Positions 37,132 through 46,737 of a stretch of 64,000 nucleotides of DNA are shown piece by piece (the stretch's first letter is position 1; each line of letters begins with the position of its first letter). The notes under the pieces are model-generated. The model was given only the letters and a program-made list of their open reading frames with translations. It was not told the DNA's origin and did not search any database. This stretch comes from Photobacterium kagoshimensis (GTDB lineage: Bacteria > Pseudomonadota > Gammaproteobacteria > Enterobacterales > Vibrionaceae): the NCBI RefSeq assembly GCF_050337045.1, contig NZ_JAKJSO010000023.1, positions 31,768 to 95,767 of the forward strand. Reading direction: 5' to 3'. Position numbers and translations under genes: made by a program.

Positions 37132-37911
37132 ATGTTAATTGTGGTTTCTCCTGCAAAAACGCTCGACTACGAATCGCCATTGGTGACCCAAACTTATACC
37201 CAGCCGACTCTAACCGAACACTCTGCGGCGCTGATCAAAGTGTGCCGTGAGCTGACGCCTGCTGATATTTCAACGCTGATGAAAGTAAGTGATAAAATTG
37301 CAGGCCTGAATGTGGCCCGCTTTACTGAGTGGCAGCCTGAATTTACGACACAAAATAGCCGCCAAGCGATTTTGGCGTTTAAAGGTGATGTCTATACTGG
37401 GCTTGACGTTGAAACCATGGCTGAAGAGGATTTCGCGTGGGCGCAAAATCACCTACGTATGCTATCAGGGCTTTATGGCTTACTACGCCCTCTCGATTTA
37501 ATGCAACCTTATCGCCTGGAAATGGGCACTAAGCTGGGTAATGAACGTGGTACTAACTTGTATCAGTTCTGGGGCAACATCATCACAGAGGCCCTAAATA
37601 CAGCATTGGCAGAGCAGGGGGATGAGGTGTTAATTAATCTCGCCTCGAATGAATACTTTAAAGCGGTGAAGCCAAAATCATTGCAAGCCAAAGTGATCAC
37701 GCCGGTGTTTAAAGATTGTAAGAATGGGACTTATAAAGTGATCAGCTTTTATGCCAAAAAAGCGCGCGGCATGATGGCACGCTACATTATTGATAACCGT
37801 GTGGATTCAATTGAAGCACTTAAAGCGTTTGATACTGCGGGTTACTATTTTGTTGAAGCGGAATCAACAGCGACAGAGTTTGTGTTTAAGCGTGAAGAGC
37901 AAACGAAATAA
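37132..37911 (+). CDS. yaaA: Peroxide stress protein YaaA
   Basis: UPF0246/DUF328 protein, 259 residues, starting MLIVVSPAKTLDYESP as in E. coli YaaA. In E. coli it limits intracellular iron and protects DNA during peroxide stress, and it has a DNA-binding fold. The conserved GLYGLLRPLDLMQPYRLEMGT segment and the NLASNEYFK motif are present. AAGGG precedes the ATG. No operon partner; a terminator follows 41 bp after the stop. Confidence 0.95.
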   Translation: MLIVVSPAKTLDYESPLVTQTYTQPTLTEHSAALIKVCRELTPADISTLMKVSDKIAGLNVARFTEWQPEFTTQNSRQAILAFKGDVYTGLDVETMAEEDFAWAQNHLRMLSGLYGLLRPLDLMQPYRLEMGTKLGNERGTNLYQFWGNIITEALNTALAEQGDEVLINLASNEYFKAVKPKSLQAKVITPVFKDCKNGTYKVISFYAKKARGMMARYIIDNRVDSIEALKAFDTAGYYFVEAESTATEFVFKREEQTK

Positions 37912-37952
37912 GCGTATTTTTTAGTTCGTTTAACGACAATACGTGCGTATTA

Positions 37953-37983
37953 AAAAAGGCAGTGTCATCGACACTGCCTTTTT
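37953..37983. terminator. Bidirectional terminator, yaaA / srmB
   Basis: A perfect 14-bp stem, AAAAAGGCAGTGTC (37953-37966) / complement (37970-37983), has an ATC loop and is flanked by A and T runs. The two genes converge on it. Confidence 0.93.
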
Positions 37984-38047
37984 GTATTCGTTATCACATT
38001 GATAAGCAAGAGGTGGTAACTGGCGTTGCGCGAGTTACCTTACTGCA

Positions 38048-39307
38048 TTATTTCGCGTCTTTCGCCGCTGCATTTTTCTTTTGCTTTTTCAGCGCTTTCT
38101 TTTGCTTCGCTGCTTTTAGCTTCTTATCAACTTTGACTTTTTTCTTCTTGATGGTTTTTGCTTTTTTGCTTCTTGGGCGTAGGCCTTCAAGGAAACGCTC
38201 TGGCACTTCCTCTTTCATGTAGCGACCGATACGCTCCATCATGCCTTGGTCATGTGCTTCAACCAGTGAAATCGCCGTGCCTTTTTTACCTGCACGTGCT
38301 GTACGACCAATACGGTGTAAATATACGTCTGCGGTACGTGGTAAGTCGTAGTTAATTACGTGGCTAACGTCGGGTAAATCGATGCCACGCGCTGCAACGT
38401 CGGTTGCAAGCAGCACAGAAACTTCACCATTACGGAAGCGTTCAATCGCATTAATACGTGATACCTGTGCCATTTCACCTTGGATCCAGCTGCACTTGAT
38501 ATCCATAGAGGCTAATTGGTCACGTAGTTCACCTAGACGCTCACGCGTTTTAATGAATACGATACTACGTTCAGTTTGATTCTTTAATAGCTCTTCAAGG
38601 ATAGCCAGCTTGTGTGGCATATCATCACAACGTAGGTATAGCTGATGGATTTTCTTACGTTCACGACGTGAAGGCTCGGCATCAACTTCAACAGGCTCGT
38701 TTAGAATCGTTTCAGAAAACTCACGCACACCTTTACCTTCAAGTGTTGCTGAGAACAGCATACTTTGGTTGCGCCAGCGACATTCTTTGTGAAGGCGATC
38801 AACGACTTTAGCGAAGCCCATATCTAGCATGCGGTCGGCTTCATCAAGGATCAAACACTCGATAGCACGACAGTCAAAACGCTCAGCTTCGATATATTCC
38901 ATTAGGCGACCTGGTGTTGCAACAACAAGATCTTGGGTTTTACCCAGTAGATCAGCATGGTCGTCGTAAGAAATACCACCAGTGATGGTGAAGATGTTTA
39001 GCGTCGTATGTTTTGCAAGGTTACGTGCTTCTTCTGCTACTTGAATAGCAAGCTCACGGGTTGGCGTGAGGATCAATACACGTGCAGGCCCAGGCTTCTT
39101 ACGAGGGAAGTCCAGCAAGTGTTGGATCATTGGAAGAAGAAACGCGGCGGTTTTTCCGGTACCCGTAGGAGCAGAAGCCAACACATCGCGGCCGTCCAAG
39201 GCATGAGGGATAGCCTGCGCCTGAATATCTGTCGGGCGTGAATAACCTATTTCTGCAATTGCTCGTAATAGTTCGCTATCTAACTCTAATTCGGAAAAGT
39301 CTCTCAC
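38048..39307 (-). CDS. srmB: DEAD-box RNA helicase SrmB
   Basis: ATP-dependent RNA helicase that assists early 50S ribosome assembly. It has 419 residues. Helicase motifs in order: ASAPTGTGKT, PTRELA, TPGR, DEAD in LILDEADRML, SAT, ATDVAARGID and HRIGRTAR. The tail after about 375 is almost entirely Lys/Ala (KKKKVKVDKKLKAAKQKKALKK), an RNA-binding extension. It begins RDFSELELDSELL, as in SrmB. The next gene upstream is trmN6; E. coli also has srmB beside trmN6, but divergently, whereas here both are on the minus strand. Confidence 0.93.
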   Translation of the reverse strand: MRDFSELELDSELLRAIAEIGYSRPTDIQAQAIPHALDGRDVLASAPTGTGKTAAFLLPMIQHLLDFPRKKPGPARVLILTPTRELAIQVAEEARNLAKHTTLNIFTITGGISYDDHADLLGKTQDLVVATPGRLMEYIEAERFDCRAIECLILDEADRMLDMGFAKVVDRLHKECRWRNQSMLFSATLEGKGVREFSETILNEPVEVDAEPSRRERKKIHQLYLRCDDMPHKLAILEELLKNQTERSIVFIKTRERLGELRDQLASMDIKCSWIQGEMAQVSRINAIERFRNGEVSVLLATDVAARGIDLPDVSHVINYDLPRTADVYLHRIGRTARAGKKGTAISLVEAHDQGMMERIGRYMKEEVPERFLEGLRPRSKKAKTIKKKKVKVDKKLKAAKQKKALKKQKKNAAAKDAK

Positions 39308-39460
39308 CAGTCATCTCTCCTCGGGAATAAGACCAACGCCAGCCATTACATAAGTGTACGAGGTAATGGCAAGAGGCATAAATATAAGGGGCGGCATTAT
39401 ATACCCAAATGAAGGCAAGATGCGAGGTTCCCTGTTACTGCGTTTATATCATGGCATTTA

Positions 39461-40177
39461 TTACATTTTTAAGTAGAAATTTTGAGTTAATGCGATGAAT
39501 TCATCTGAATATTGACCTTGCTGATGGATGTTCAACGTTTGCAGCTGCGTGGTGCACGCTGATGGGGTCAGTGAAAACAGTAAACGATTGATAGATTTTC
39601 GCTCTGTGGTTCTGATTTCACATAGGTGCTGGCAATAGAAACCAAGCTGGTGGGCCGCTTTAATGAAAAGTCGCCCCTCATATTCAGGCAAAATAAAGCT
39701 CGCAACCCCCGTTGGGCTGAGTAAATTTTTCACACTATCGAGCAAGGCCTGGTGGCTTAGCGTATCAGTGTGACGTGCTGTGGCACGCTTATCGCAATCA
39801 GCCTGCTGACCAAAGTTAAAATAAGGTGGGTTGCAAATGATGGTGTCGATAGAGTGGGGCGTTTGTTGAGCGCTCCAATGTAAGAGGTCGTCATGAATTA
39901 CGCTCAGGCGCGTAGCCCACGGTGATTGCAGGAAGTTATGTTGAGCGGCTTTTGCTGCGCTAGGATCGATCTCCAGCGCCACAATATGATTGCGTGACTC
40001 AATACTGCGTTGGGCACTCATGAGGGCGAGCAGTCCACTTCCCGTTCCTATATCGAGAATCGTACCGTCCGTTTGTAGCGGTGCCCATGCCCCTAATAAG
40101 ACACCGTCAGTGCTAACAGGCATGCCACAGCCTAAGTCATCAACGTGGAATTGTTTGAAAGTAAAGCCGTTTGCCAT
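39461..40177 (-). CDS. trmN6: tRNA1(Val) (adenine37-N6)-methyltransferase
   Basis: SAM-dependent enzyme (YfiC) that methylates A37 of tRNA-Val1. It has 238 residues. It begins MANGFTFKQFHVDDLGCGMPVSTDG, with SAM motif ILDIGTGSGLLAL near residue 40 and catalytic NPPYF near 128, the signature of N6-adenine methyltransferases. It is separated from srmB by 153 bp and divergent from brnQ. Confidence 0.92.
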   Translation of the reverse strand: MANGFTFKQFHVDDLGCGMPVSTDGVLLGAWAPLQTDGTILDIGTGSGLLALMSAQRSIESRNHIVALEIDPSAAKAAQHNFLQSPWATRLSVIHDDLLHWSAQQTPHSIDTIICNPPYFNFGQQADCDKRATARHTDTLSHQALLDSVKNLLSPTGVASFILPEYEGRLFIKAAHQLGFYCQHLCEIRTTERKSINRLLFSLTPSACTTQLQTLNIHQQGQYSDEFIALTQNFYLKM

Positions 40178-40525
40178 GTTTCCTCCTGTTTCAGTGGCTA
40201 TTATATCGGTATTTTTATTACATGCTTAGGGAATAATTTTTGGTTGGTTGGCCTCTTGATAGAATATTCCCCTGTTTGAGATCTGTTATATAGCTCCTGT
40301 TTATTGGTTTTTAGTTTCGATTTCTCTTTTCAATTTGGTGTTACATACTGCTTTTTGCGGTTGAACTCTGGATATAGTGGTGTTTTACCCTGCAAGGTTG
40401 CTTATTGAGCATTTTTTCTTCATTATGCTGACATATTTGTTACAACTTACTATTAGTATCTAGTAACAAAATAATAACAATATGCAGACATAAATCATGA
40501 ATTAGACGAAGAGTGAAGGTGAAGT
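40178..40525. other. Divergent region trmN6 / brnQ with an operator-like repeat
   Basis: No gene is seen. The perfect inverted repeat TTTGTTAC (40436-40443) / GTAACAAA (40463-40470) lies 56-90 bp before brnQ, in the right place for a transcription-factor operator. I cannot name the factor. Confidence 0.5.
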
Positions 40526-41833
40526 TTGAAAAAGACACTCAAAGTAACAGACATCCTAGCATTGGGTTTTATGACCTTTGCGTTTTTCTTGGGGGCGGGA
40601 AATATCATCTTTCCGCCACAGGCAGGTCAACTTGCTGGCGATAATTTACTCCCAGCGATGTTTGGTTTTCTTTCTACTGCTGTCGGTCTACCGCTGATCG
40701 CGATTATTGCTGTCGCTGTTGCTGGCGGTGGTTGGAAAGGATTAACCCGTGATCTTCCACCTTCTGTAGCGACCCTGATGGCAGTGCTGATTTTTATCAT
40801 TATTGGTCCAGCTTTTGCAGCACCTCGAACAGGTCTTGTCGCTTATGAAATGGCTGTTAAACCCTTTATTGCCGATGCCGGTCAACTGAGTTTGACGCTG
40901 TTTTCTGTGGTTTTCTTTGCGGTTGCCTTGTTCTTTGCATGGTCACGCGGCAAATTGATCGACATGATAGGTAAGTTCTTAACACCAGCCTTGTTTGCAG
41001 TGTTAGCAGTGCTTGCTATTGCTGTGTTTGTTAACCCGCAAGGTGATATTTTACCTGCACAAGGTGACTACGTTGCGCAAGCGTTCACAACGGGATTCTT
41101 GGAAGGCTACAACACCATGGATACCTTCGCAGCGCTGATGTTTGGCATGCTGATTGTTGATGTTATCCGTAAGAAAGGTGTAACAGACGAGAAAACAACC
41201 TGTACTTACTTGGTATATGCCGGTGTGATTGCAGCTGCTGGTTTAGCGTTTGTTTACATTTCTTTGTTCTACTTAGGCGCCACCAGTGCAGGTGTTGCAC
41301 CTGGCGCTGAAAACGGCGGTGCGATTCTAAGCATCTATGTTCAAGCCTTGTTTGGTAGCACGGGTCAAATTATTCTTTCTGCTATCGTACTCTTAGCTTG
41401 CTTAACAACGGCTATCGGCCTTATCAGTGCATGTTCTGACTACTTTAGTTCACTGACTAAGCTGTCTTACGAGAAGTGGGCGGTTATCTTAGCGGTAGTA
41501 TGTGGTGTGGTTGCTAACGTTGGTCTTAGCCAGCTAATTTCGCTGTCTATTCCTGTACTGTTTGCCCTGTACCCAGTAGCGGTTGCTTTGGTTGCGCTAA
41601 CATTTGTACGTAAATGGTTGCCAAACCCACGTGTAGCGTACCGCGCTGTACTGTTAGTGTCGCTATTGTTTAGCTTTATTGATGCGGCGAAATTCATGGG
41701 TATTGATGTGTCTGCGTTCAATGTATTGCCATTGTTTGACTACGGCATGGCATGGGTTATCCCGACACTGGCTGCGCTTGTCGTCACACGCTTTATTGGT
41801 GCGCCAGCCCAACAAGAAGCGCAACCCGCGTAA
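40526..41833 (+). CDS. brnQ: Branched-chain amino acid:cation symporter BrnQ
   Basis: Inner-membrane sodium-coupled carrier for leucine, isoleucine and valine (LIVCS family), 435 residues with about 12 membrane segments. It begins MKKTLKVTDILALGFMTF, followed by LGAGNIIFPP, the family signature. The start codon is TTG with AAGGTG 4 nt upstream, which is rare and usually lowers expression. A palindrome upstream may be an operator. A hairpin terminator follows. Confidence 0.93.
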   Translation: MKKTLKVTDILALGFMTFAFFLGAGNIIFPPQAGQLAGDNLLPAMFGFLSTAVGLPLIAIIAVAVAGGGWKGLTRDLPPSVATLMAVLIFIIIGPAFAAPRTGLVAYEMAVKPFIADAGQLSLTLFSVVFFAVALFFAWSRGKLIDMIGKFLTPALFAVLAVLAIAVFVNPQGDILPAQGDYVAQAFTTGFLEGYNTMDTFAALMFGMLIVDVIRKKGVTDEKTTCTYLVYAGVIAAAGLAFVYISLFYLGATSAGVAPGAENGGAILSIYVQALFGSTGQIILSAIVLLACLTTAIGLISACSDYFSSLTKLSYEKWAVILAVVCGVVANVGLSQLISLSIPVLFALYPVAVALVALTFVRKWLPNPRVAYRAVLLVSLLFSFIDAAKFMGIDVSAFNVLPLFDYGMAWVIPTLAALVVTRFIGAPAQQEAQPA

Positions 41834-41866
41834 GTTTGTTTCGTTATCCTTACTTCGTAAGGGTAA

Positions 41867-41896
41867 AAAAATGGGATGCCTTGGCATCCCATTTTT
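41867..41896. terminator. Terminator between brnQ and fldB
   Basis: A perfect 14-bp stem, AAAAATGGGATGCC / GGCATCCCATTTTT, has a 2-nt nominal loop and A/T-rich flanks. It lies between convergent brnQ and fldB and can serve both. Confidence 0.88.
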
Positions 41897-41925
41897 GTAT
41901 CTGGTGGTTCAGTGAACGAAGACGA

Positions 41926-42444
41926 TTACAGTGTTTCAGCGTATTCCGTCATGATCTGTTCACACCAAGTGGTGATACGTAGATCGCTTTGTTCAAACTG
42001 ACTGTCTTCATCGAGCGCTAAACCAACGAAGAACTGTTCATCTTCGGTAAGGGCTTTAGAGGCTTCAAACTCGTAGCCTTTGTTTTCCCAGTAACCGACA
42101 AAATTTGCACCTGTAGGCAGCAGTTTATCGTGTAGCATGCCCATTGCATCGAGGAACCATTCGGTATAGCCCTCTTGGTCACCTAAACCAAAGAGCGCAA
42201 TAGTTTTTCCTGCCAGCTGTAGGCCGTCAAGTTGTTCCCAAACCGCTTCCCAGTCTTCTTGTAGTTCACCAAAGTCCCACGTGGAAATCCCTAAAATCAG
42301 CATGTCGTAGTGATTCATTTCGCTGACGTTGGTTTCTTTGATGTTATGCAGTGTGACTAGCTCAGGTCCGATACAGTCTCGAATTTTTTCGGCTGCCATT
42401 TCGGTGTAACACGTGGTCGAGCCGTAGAATAGGCCTATGTTCAT
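41926..42444 (-). CDS. fldB: Flavodoxin FldB
   Basis: Long-chain flavodoxin, a small FMN electron carrier, 172 residues. The phosphate loop is GSTTCYTE, the FMN-stacking loops are STWDFGE and GLGDQEGYTEW, and the long-chain insert follows. It matches FldB rather than FldA by the MNIGLFYGSTTCYTEMAAEKIRD start and by position, next to and divergent from xerD as in E. coli. Physiological partners are not known with certainty. Confidence 0.93.
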   Translation of the reverse strand: MNIGLFYGSTTCYTEMAAEKIRDCIGPELVTLHNIKETNVSEMNHYDMLILGISTWDFGELQEDWEAVWEQLDGLQLAGKTIALFGLGDQEGYTEWFLDAMGMLHDKLLPTGANFVGYWENKGYEFEASKALTEDEQFFVGLALDEDSQFEQSDLRITTWCEQIMTEYAETL

Positions 42445-42683
42445 GAGGGCTTCTCGTCGGTTGAGGGCGTACCTATCGGTATGGAATAGCGAGAGTGTAC
42501 CTGTGTTGCTGCGAATCCTCTATGGTTTGCTGATACTGAGCGCAATACAAAGGTAACTTTTTTGCGGTAAATAGACTACTATAGCTAAAACTACTGTATT
42601 TATACCCAGTAGCTAAATGTTGGGTTTATATCTAGGACTTATACCTAGGGCTAATACCCATGAACTAAAGGTCCGAGGTTGTA

Positions 42684-43580
42684 GTGGAAAACGATGAAAT
42701 CAGTATCGAGCGCTTTCTCGATGCCATGTGGATGGAAAGAGGGTTGTCGGAAAACACCCTGATGTCATACCGCAATGACTTATTGAAATTACAGCACTGG
42801 CTGGCCGATAACGGATTAACGGTTCTGACAGTATCAGAAGATGATTTACATAAATATCAGCAGTGGTTATTTGATGCTGATTATAAGCAAACCTCTCGTG
42901 CAAGAATGGCTTCAGCGATCCGTCGTTTATTCCAGTATTTGAACCGAGAAAAAATGCGCCCAGACGATCCCAGCGCGATGTTAGCAAGCCCTCGGCTGCC
43001 GAAGCGTTTACCGAAAGACATTAGTGAAGCAGAAGTGGATGCATTATTGGATGCCCCCGATCCTAATGATCCGCTCGAACTGCGTGATAAAGCCATGTTG
43101 GAATTGCTTTATGCTACCGGTTTACGTGTGACCGAGTTGGTGAGCTTAACCATGGAAAACGTCAGTCTGCGCCAAGGTGTAGTACGTGTTATCGGTAAAG
43201 GTGAAAAAGAACGCTTAGTGCCGATGGGCGAAAATGCCATTGATTGGATTGAACAGTTTATCGAAACGGGTCGGCCACAACTTTTAGGTGAAAAAAGTTC
43301 AGATGTAGTCTTTCCCAGTCGCCGAGCCAAGCAGATGACACGGCAAACATTTTGGCATCGGATTAAGCATTATGCGGTATTGGCGGGAATCGATACTGAA
43401 AAATTATCACCGCACGTGATGCGTCACGCCTTTGCTACGCACTTATTGAACTATGGGGCTGATTTGCGCGTAGTACAGATGTTGCTGGGCCATAGTGATC
43501 TCTCGACCACACAGATCTATACTCATGTTGCGACAGAGCGCTTGAAGCAACTGCATCAAACGCATCACCCGCGTGCGTAA
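42684..43580 (+). CDS. xerD: Site-specific tyrosine recombinase XerD
   Basis: With XerC it resolves chromosome dimers at dif under FtsK control. It has 298 residues, the same as E. coli XerD. An N-terminal SAM-like core-binding domain (1-100) precedes the catalytic domain: Arg in ATGLRVTEL, the Lys beta-hairpin in GKGEKERLVP, HxxR in HVMRHAFATHLL, His in LGHSDLSTTQ, and nucleophile Tyr279 in IYTHV. The start is GTG with GAGG upstream. The order xerD-dsbC-recJ-prfB-lysS is as in E. coli. Confidence 0.97.
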   Translation: MENDEISIERFLDAMWMERGLSENTLMSYRNDLLKLQHWLADNGLTVLTVSEDDLHKYQQWLFDADYKQTSRARMASAIRRLFQYLNREKMRPDDPSAMLASPRLPKRLPKDISEAEVDALLDAPDPNDPLELRDKAMLELLYATGLRVTELVSLTMENVSLRQGVVRVIGKGEKERLVPMGENAIDWIEQFIETGRPQLLGEKSSDVVFPSRRAKQMTRQTFWHRIKHYAVLAGIDTEKLSPHVMRHAFATHLLNYGADLRVVQMLLGHSDLSTTQIYTHVATERLKQLHQTHHPRA

Positions 43581-43702
43581 ACATTGCGGATATGTTCGCA
43601 AACTGGATGTATGATCTGTTGCGTATTAGTGCGGTTGCTTTATGCTGCCCATCGAAGAAACCAACTCACTACGCTTTATCGCCAATTTAGGGATAGAGAA
43701 AG

Positions 43703-43745
43703 CCTGTAAGAAAGGAACTTTGAAAGTTTTTGGCACTCTTACAGG
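43703..43745 (+). repeat. Nested hairpin in the dsbC leader
   Basis: CCTGTAAGA (43703-43711) and TCTTACAGG (43737-43745) form a perfect 9-bp stem enclosing a smaller AACTT-TGA-AAGTT stem. It lies between xerD and dsbC, 81 bp before dsbC. It may be an mRNA leader structure; no T-run follows. Confidence 0.45.
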
Positions 43746-43825
43746 TCTGTTCTTGTAGTGGGTAGTGATCGCATCACTATTTTCTGCGGACATTCCGCTT
43801 TTTAGACGTAAAAGGAAAGAATCGA

Positions 43826-44554
43826 ATGCACTTTTTTGGTCGTACTCTGCTTGCCACTGCTGTCGCTTTGACTGCGTTTTCAGTTTCGGCAAAACCTGAT
43901 AATGCCGCTATTGAATCGAAGTTGAGTGCGCTAGGTCTTGCACCTACTTCGATTTCTCCTTCACCGGTTCCTGGTATGAATGAAGCGCTAACAGACCGTG
44001 GCATTGTGTATGTGTCTGACAATGGTGAATACTTCATTGCCGGCCACTTATACCAAAATACAGGTGCACAACCGGTGAATCTCACCGAACAAAAAATGGC
44101 GAAAATCAATAAAGGTAAGCTACAAGGTATGGAAGACGAAATGATCGTCTACCCAGCTAAAGATGAGAAATACGTGGTTACCGTCTTTACTGATACCAGC
44201 TGTGGTTATTGCCGTAAATTGCACAGCGAGATCCCTGCATACAATGATGCGGGTATTACCATTCGCTATCTTGCGTTCCCTCGTGGCGGTGAACGTTCGC
44301 GTAACCTCGATGAAATGGGCGCAATTTGGGGAGCAAAAGATCCCGCGCAAGCGATGAATGATGCTAAAAATGGCACCTTCAACACAGAAGGTGTGAAGCC
44401 ACGTAACGACATTGTGATGAAGCAATTCGAATTAGGCCAAGCCATGGGCGTGTCTGGTACACCTGCACTAGTGCTTGAAGATGGTACATTGATCCCTGGT
44501 TACCAACCTGCACCTATGCTGCGTAAAATGCTAGACAGCAAAGCGAAAAGCTAA
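43826..44554 (+). CDS. dsbC: Periplasmic disulfide isomerase DsbC
   Basis: Homodimeric periplasmic thiol isomerase that rearranges wrong disulfides and is kept reduced by DsbD. It has 242 residues. A signal peptide of about 22 residues ends SVSA. An N-terminal dimerisation domain (about 23-85) precedes a thioredoxin domain with active site CGYC at 126-129 and cis-Pro in VSGTPALVL. AAGGA precedes the ATG. It lies upstream of recJ as in E. coli; an intervening terminator suggests separate transcription. Confidence 0.96.
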   Translation: MHFFGRTLLATAVALTAFSVSAKPDNAAIESKLSALGLAPTSISPSPVPGMNEALTDRGIVYVSDNGEYFIAGHLYQNTGAQPVNLTEQKMAKINKGKLQGMEDEMIVYPAKDEKYVVTVFTDTSCGYCRKLHSEIPAYNDAGITIRYLAFPRGGERSRNLDEMGAIWGAKDPAQAMNDAKNGTFNTEGVKPRNDIVMKQFELGQAMGVSGTPALVLEDGTLIPGYQPAPMLRKMLDSKAKS

Positions 44555-44580
44555 GCCTAATAAGGCACTATAATTATTGA

Positions 44581-44614
44581 AAACCCGTATAGCCGATAGC
44601 TGTACGGGTTTTTT
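44581..44614 (+). terminator. dsbC terminator
   Basis: A 13-bp stem, AAACCCGTATAGC (44581-44593) / GCTGTACGGGTTT (44599-44611, one G-U pair), has a 5-nt loop followed by a T-run. Confidence 0.88.
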
Positions 44615-44717
44615 ATTATTTGGGATCTGAATTCGATAGCGCGATTTGTTGTAGATCGGTGGAAAGAGTGCGGTAGAATAAAATTTCAGCCCTCAATAAG
44701 AATCGATAGCCGTCACT

Positions 44718-46442
44718 ATGATTGAAGTTAAACGCCGTCCTGATGCTGATATATCAGGCTTCTCCTCAGCAACGCCTGCCATCTTGCAACGCATTTATGC
44801 CAGCCGTGGTATTCAAAGCGAAGCCGAACTTGAACGCGGCGCCAAAGGTTTACTCAGCTATAACCAACTCCATGGTATCGCCCCCGCCGTCGATTTATTA
44901 GTGAAAGCCCTGAAAAACAACACGCGCATTATTATTGTCGGCGACTTCGATGCCGATGGTGCAACCAGTTCGGCGCTATCGGTACTGGCATTGCGTATGT
45001 TGGGGTCTACTAATGTCGATTATTTGGTACCTAACCGTTTTGATGACGGTTATGGCTTGAGCCCTGAAGTGGTTGAGCAAGCGCACACCAAAGGGGCTGA
45101 ACTGATCATGACGGTGGATAACGGCGTGTCGTCCATTGCGGGTGTAGCTGCAGCGAAAGCCAAAGGGATTGATGTCTTGGTGACTGACCACCATTTACCT
45201 GGACATGAGTTGCCACAAGCCGATGCGATTGTTAACCCAAACTTGCATGAATGTGATTTCCCATCGAAAGCCCTATGTGGCGTTGGTGTTGCCTTTTATT
45301 TGATGCTCGCGGTTCGCGCTGAACTGCGTAAAACCACCTGGTTTGTCGAGCAAGGCATTGCTGAACCGAATTTGGCTGAGTTACTCGATTTAGTGGCGTT
45401 AGGTACAGTCGCAGATGTGGTGGCACTCGATGGTAATAACCGTATTTTGGTGCATCAAGGACTGCAACGTATTCGGGCTGGTAAATGTCGTCCGGGAATC
45501 CAAGCTTTGATTGAAGTGGCGAATCGCGATCCTTCGCGGATTGTGACCAGCGATCTCGGGTTTGCTTTAGGTCCGCGTATTAATGCAGCAGGTCGCTTGG
45601 ATGATATGTCCTTCGGGGTGGAGTTGTTGCTATGTGACAACATTCAAGCTGCGCGACGTATGGCCTCGGAACTTGATGGCCTAAACCAAACTCGCAAAGA
45701 AATTGAACAGGGCATGAAAGATGAAGCCTTGGCTATTTGTGAACGGCTTAAATTTAACAAGAACGACATGCCTTATGGTTTAGTCCTGTTTCAGCGTGAC
45801 TGGCACCAAGGGGTGATTGGTATTTTGGCTTCGCGCATTAAAGAGTTATATCACCGCCCAGTGATCGCTTTTGCGGATGCAGGCAAAGGTGAAATTAAAG
45901 GATCGTGCCGTTCGATTGTGGGTTTACACATGCGTGACGTATTGGATCTGATTGATACGAAAAACCCTGGCATGATTACAAAGTTTGGTGGTCACGCCAT
46001 GGCGGCAGGGTTAACTATCCCTGAAGATAAACTTGATGCTTTCAGTCAGGCTTTTGATGAAGCGGTACGCGCTGAGCTGGACGAAGATGCCCTTAAAGGT
46101 GTATTGCTCACTGACGGTGAATTAAGTGCGGGTGAGCTGAACTTAGCCACGGCTGAAATTTTACGTAGTGGCGGCCCATGGGGGCAGCAATTTCCTGAGC
46201 CGAGTTTTGATGGCCAGTTCCGTTTGCTGCATCAAAAGCTGGTGGGCAGTAAGCATTTGAAAATGATGGTGGAGCCACTCAGTGGTGGTACTGTGATTGA
46301 TGCTATCGCCTTTAATGTTGATTTACGTCGTTGGCCTGATGCTTCAGTGCAAATTATCGAGCTCGTGTACCGATTGGATATCAATGAGTTTAGAGGCAAC
46401 ACCAGTGTACAGCTGATGGTCGAGCACCTCGATGCCAAGTAA
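44718..46442 (+). CDS. recJ: Single-strand-specific 5'-3' exonuclease RecJ
   Basis: DHH-family exonuclease used in RecF-pathway recombination, mismatch repair and base excision. It has 574 residues (E. coli 577). Manganese-binding motifs are VGDFDADGAT, VDNGVSS and the DHH of TDHHLPG. The DHHA1 half carries KFGGHAMAAG and the QQFPEP segment precedes the OB-fold. A weak ribosome binding site precedes the ATG, but the reading start agrees with E. coli. A terminator follows. Confidence 0.96.
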   Translation: MIEVKRRPDADISGFSSATPAILQRIYASRGIQSEAELERGAKGLLSYNQLHGIAPAVDLLVKALKNNTRIIIVGDFDADGATSSALSVLALRMLGSTNVDYLVPNRFDDGYGLSPEVVEQAHTKGAELIMTVDNGVSSIAGVAAAKAKGIDVLVTDHHLPGHELPQADAIVNPNLHECDFPSKALCGVGVAFYLMLAVRAELRKTTWFVEQGIAEPNLAELLDLVALGTVADVVALDGNNRILVHQGLQRIRAGKCRPGIQALIEVANRDPSRIVTSDLGFALGPRINAAGRLDDMSFGVELLLCDNIQAARRMASELDGLNQTRKEIEQGMKDEALAICERLKFNKNDMPYGLVLFQRDWHQGVIGILASRIKELYHRPVIAFADAGKGEIKGSCRSIVGLHMRDVLDLIDTKNPGMITKFGGHAMAAGLTIPEDKLDAFSQAFDEAVRAELDEDALKGVLLTDGELSAGELNLATAEILRSGGPWGQQFPEPSFDGQFRLLHQKLVGSKHLKMMVEPLSGGTVIDAIAFNVDLRRWPDASVQIIELVYRLDINEFRGNTSVQLMVEHLDAK

Positions 46443-46486
46443 AGCACGGGTTATTGTGTTTTAATCAACAAAATTGTCATTTATAC

Positions 46487-46519
46487 AAAAAGGCGAAACT
46501 GCATAAAGTTTCGCCTTTT
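46487..46519 (+). terminator. recJ terminator
   Basis: The stem AAAAGGCGAAACT / AGTTTCGCCTTTT has a 6-nt loop. The T-run is short and interrupted (TTTTGCTTTT), so efficiency may be moderate. Confidence 0.75.
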
Positions 46520-46737
46520 GCTTTTAAAGGTCAAGAAGGCTGAATAATCAGTGATCTTTGTTTGAATATCTTGTCGAGAATCAGGCTTCTGGCTAGATAT
46601 CAAGCCATCTTAGCCTCGCAATTTGTGAGCGGTTTCAGAAAATAAAATCACACATAACCTTGTTCCAGCTCTGTATATTCTATCTACAATTCGATAGAAT
46701 CTTTCGGTTATGTCCATTTCGGCTATGAAGAGTGGCA

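Noticed and set aside
42595..42665. Degenerate TATACC/CTAG repeats before xerD
   Set aside because: Units vary in length and sequence; no clear period, no match to a repeat family, so it is not reported as a repeat.
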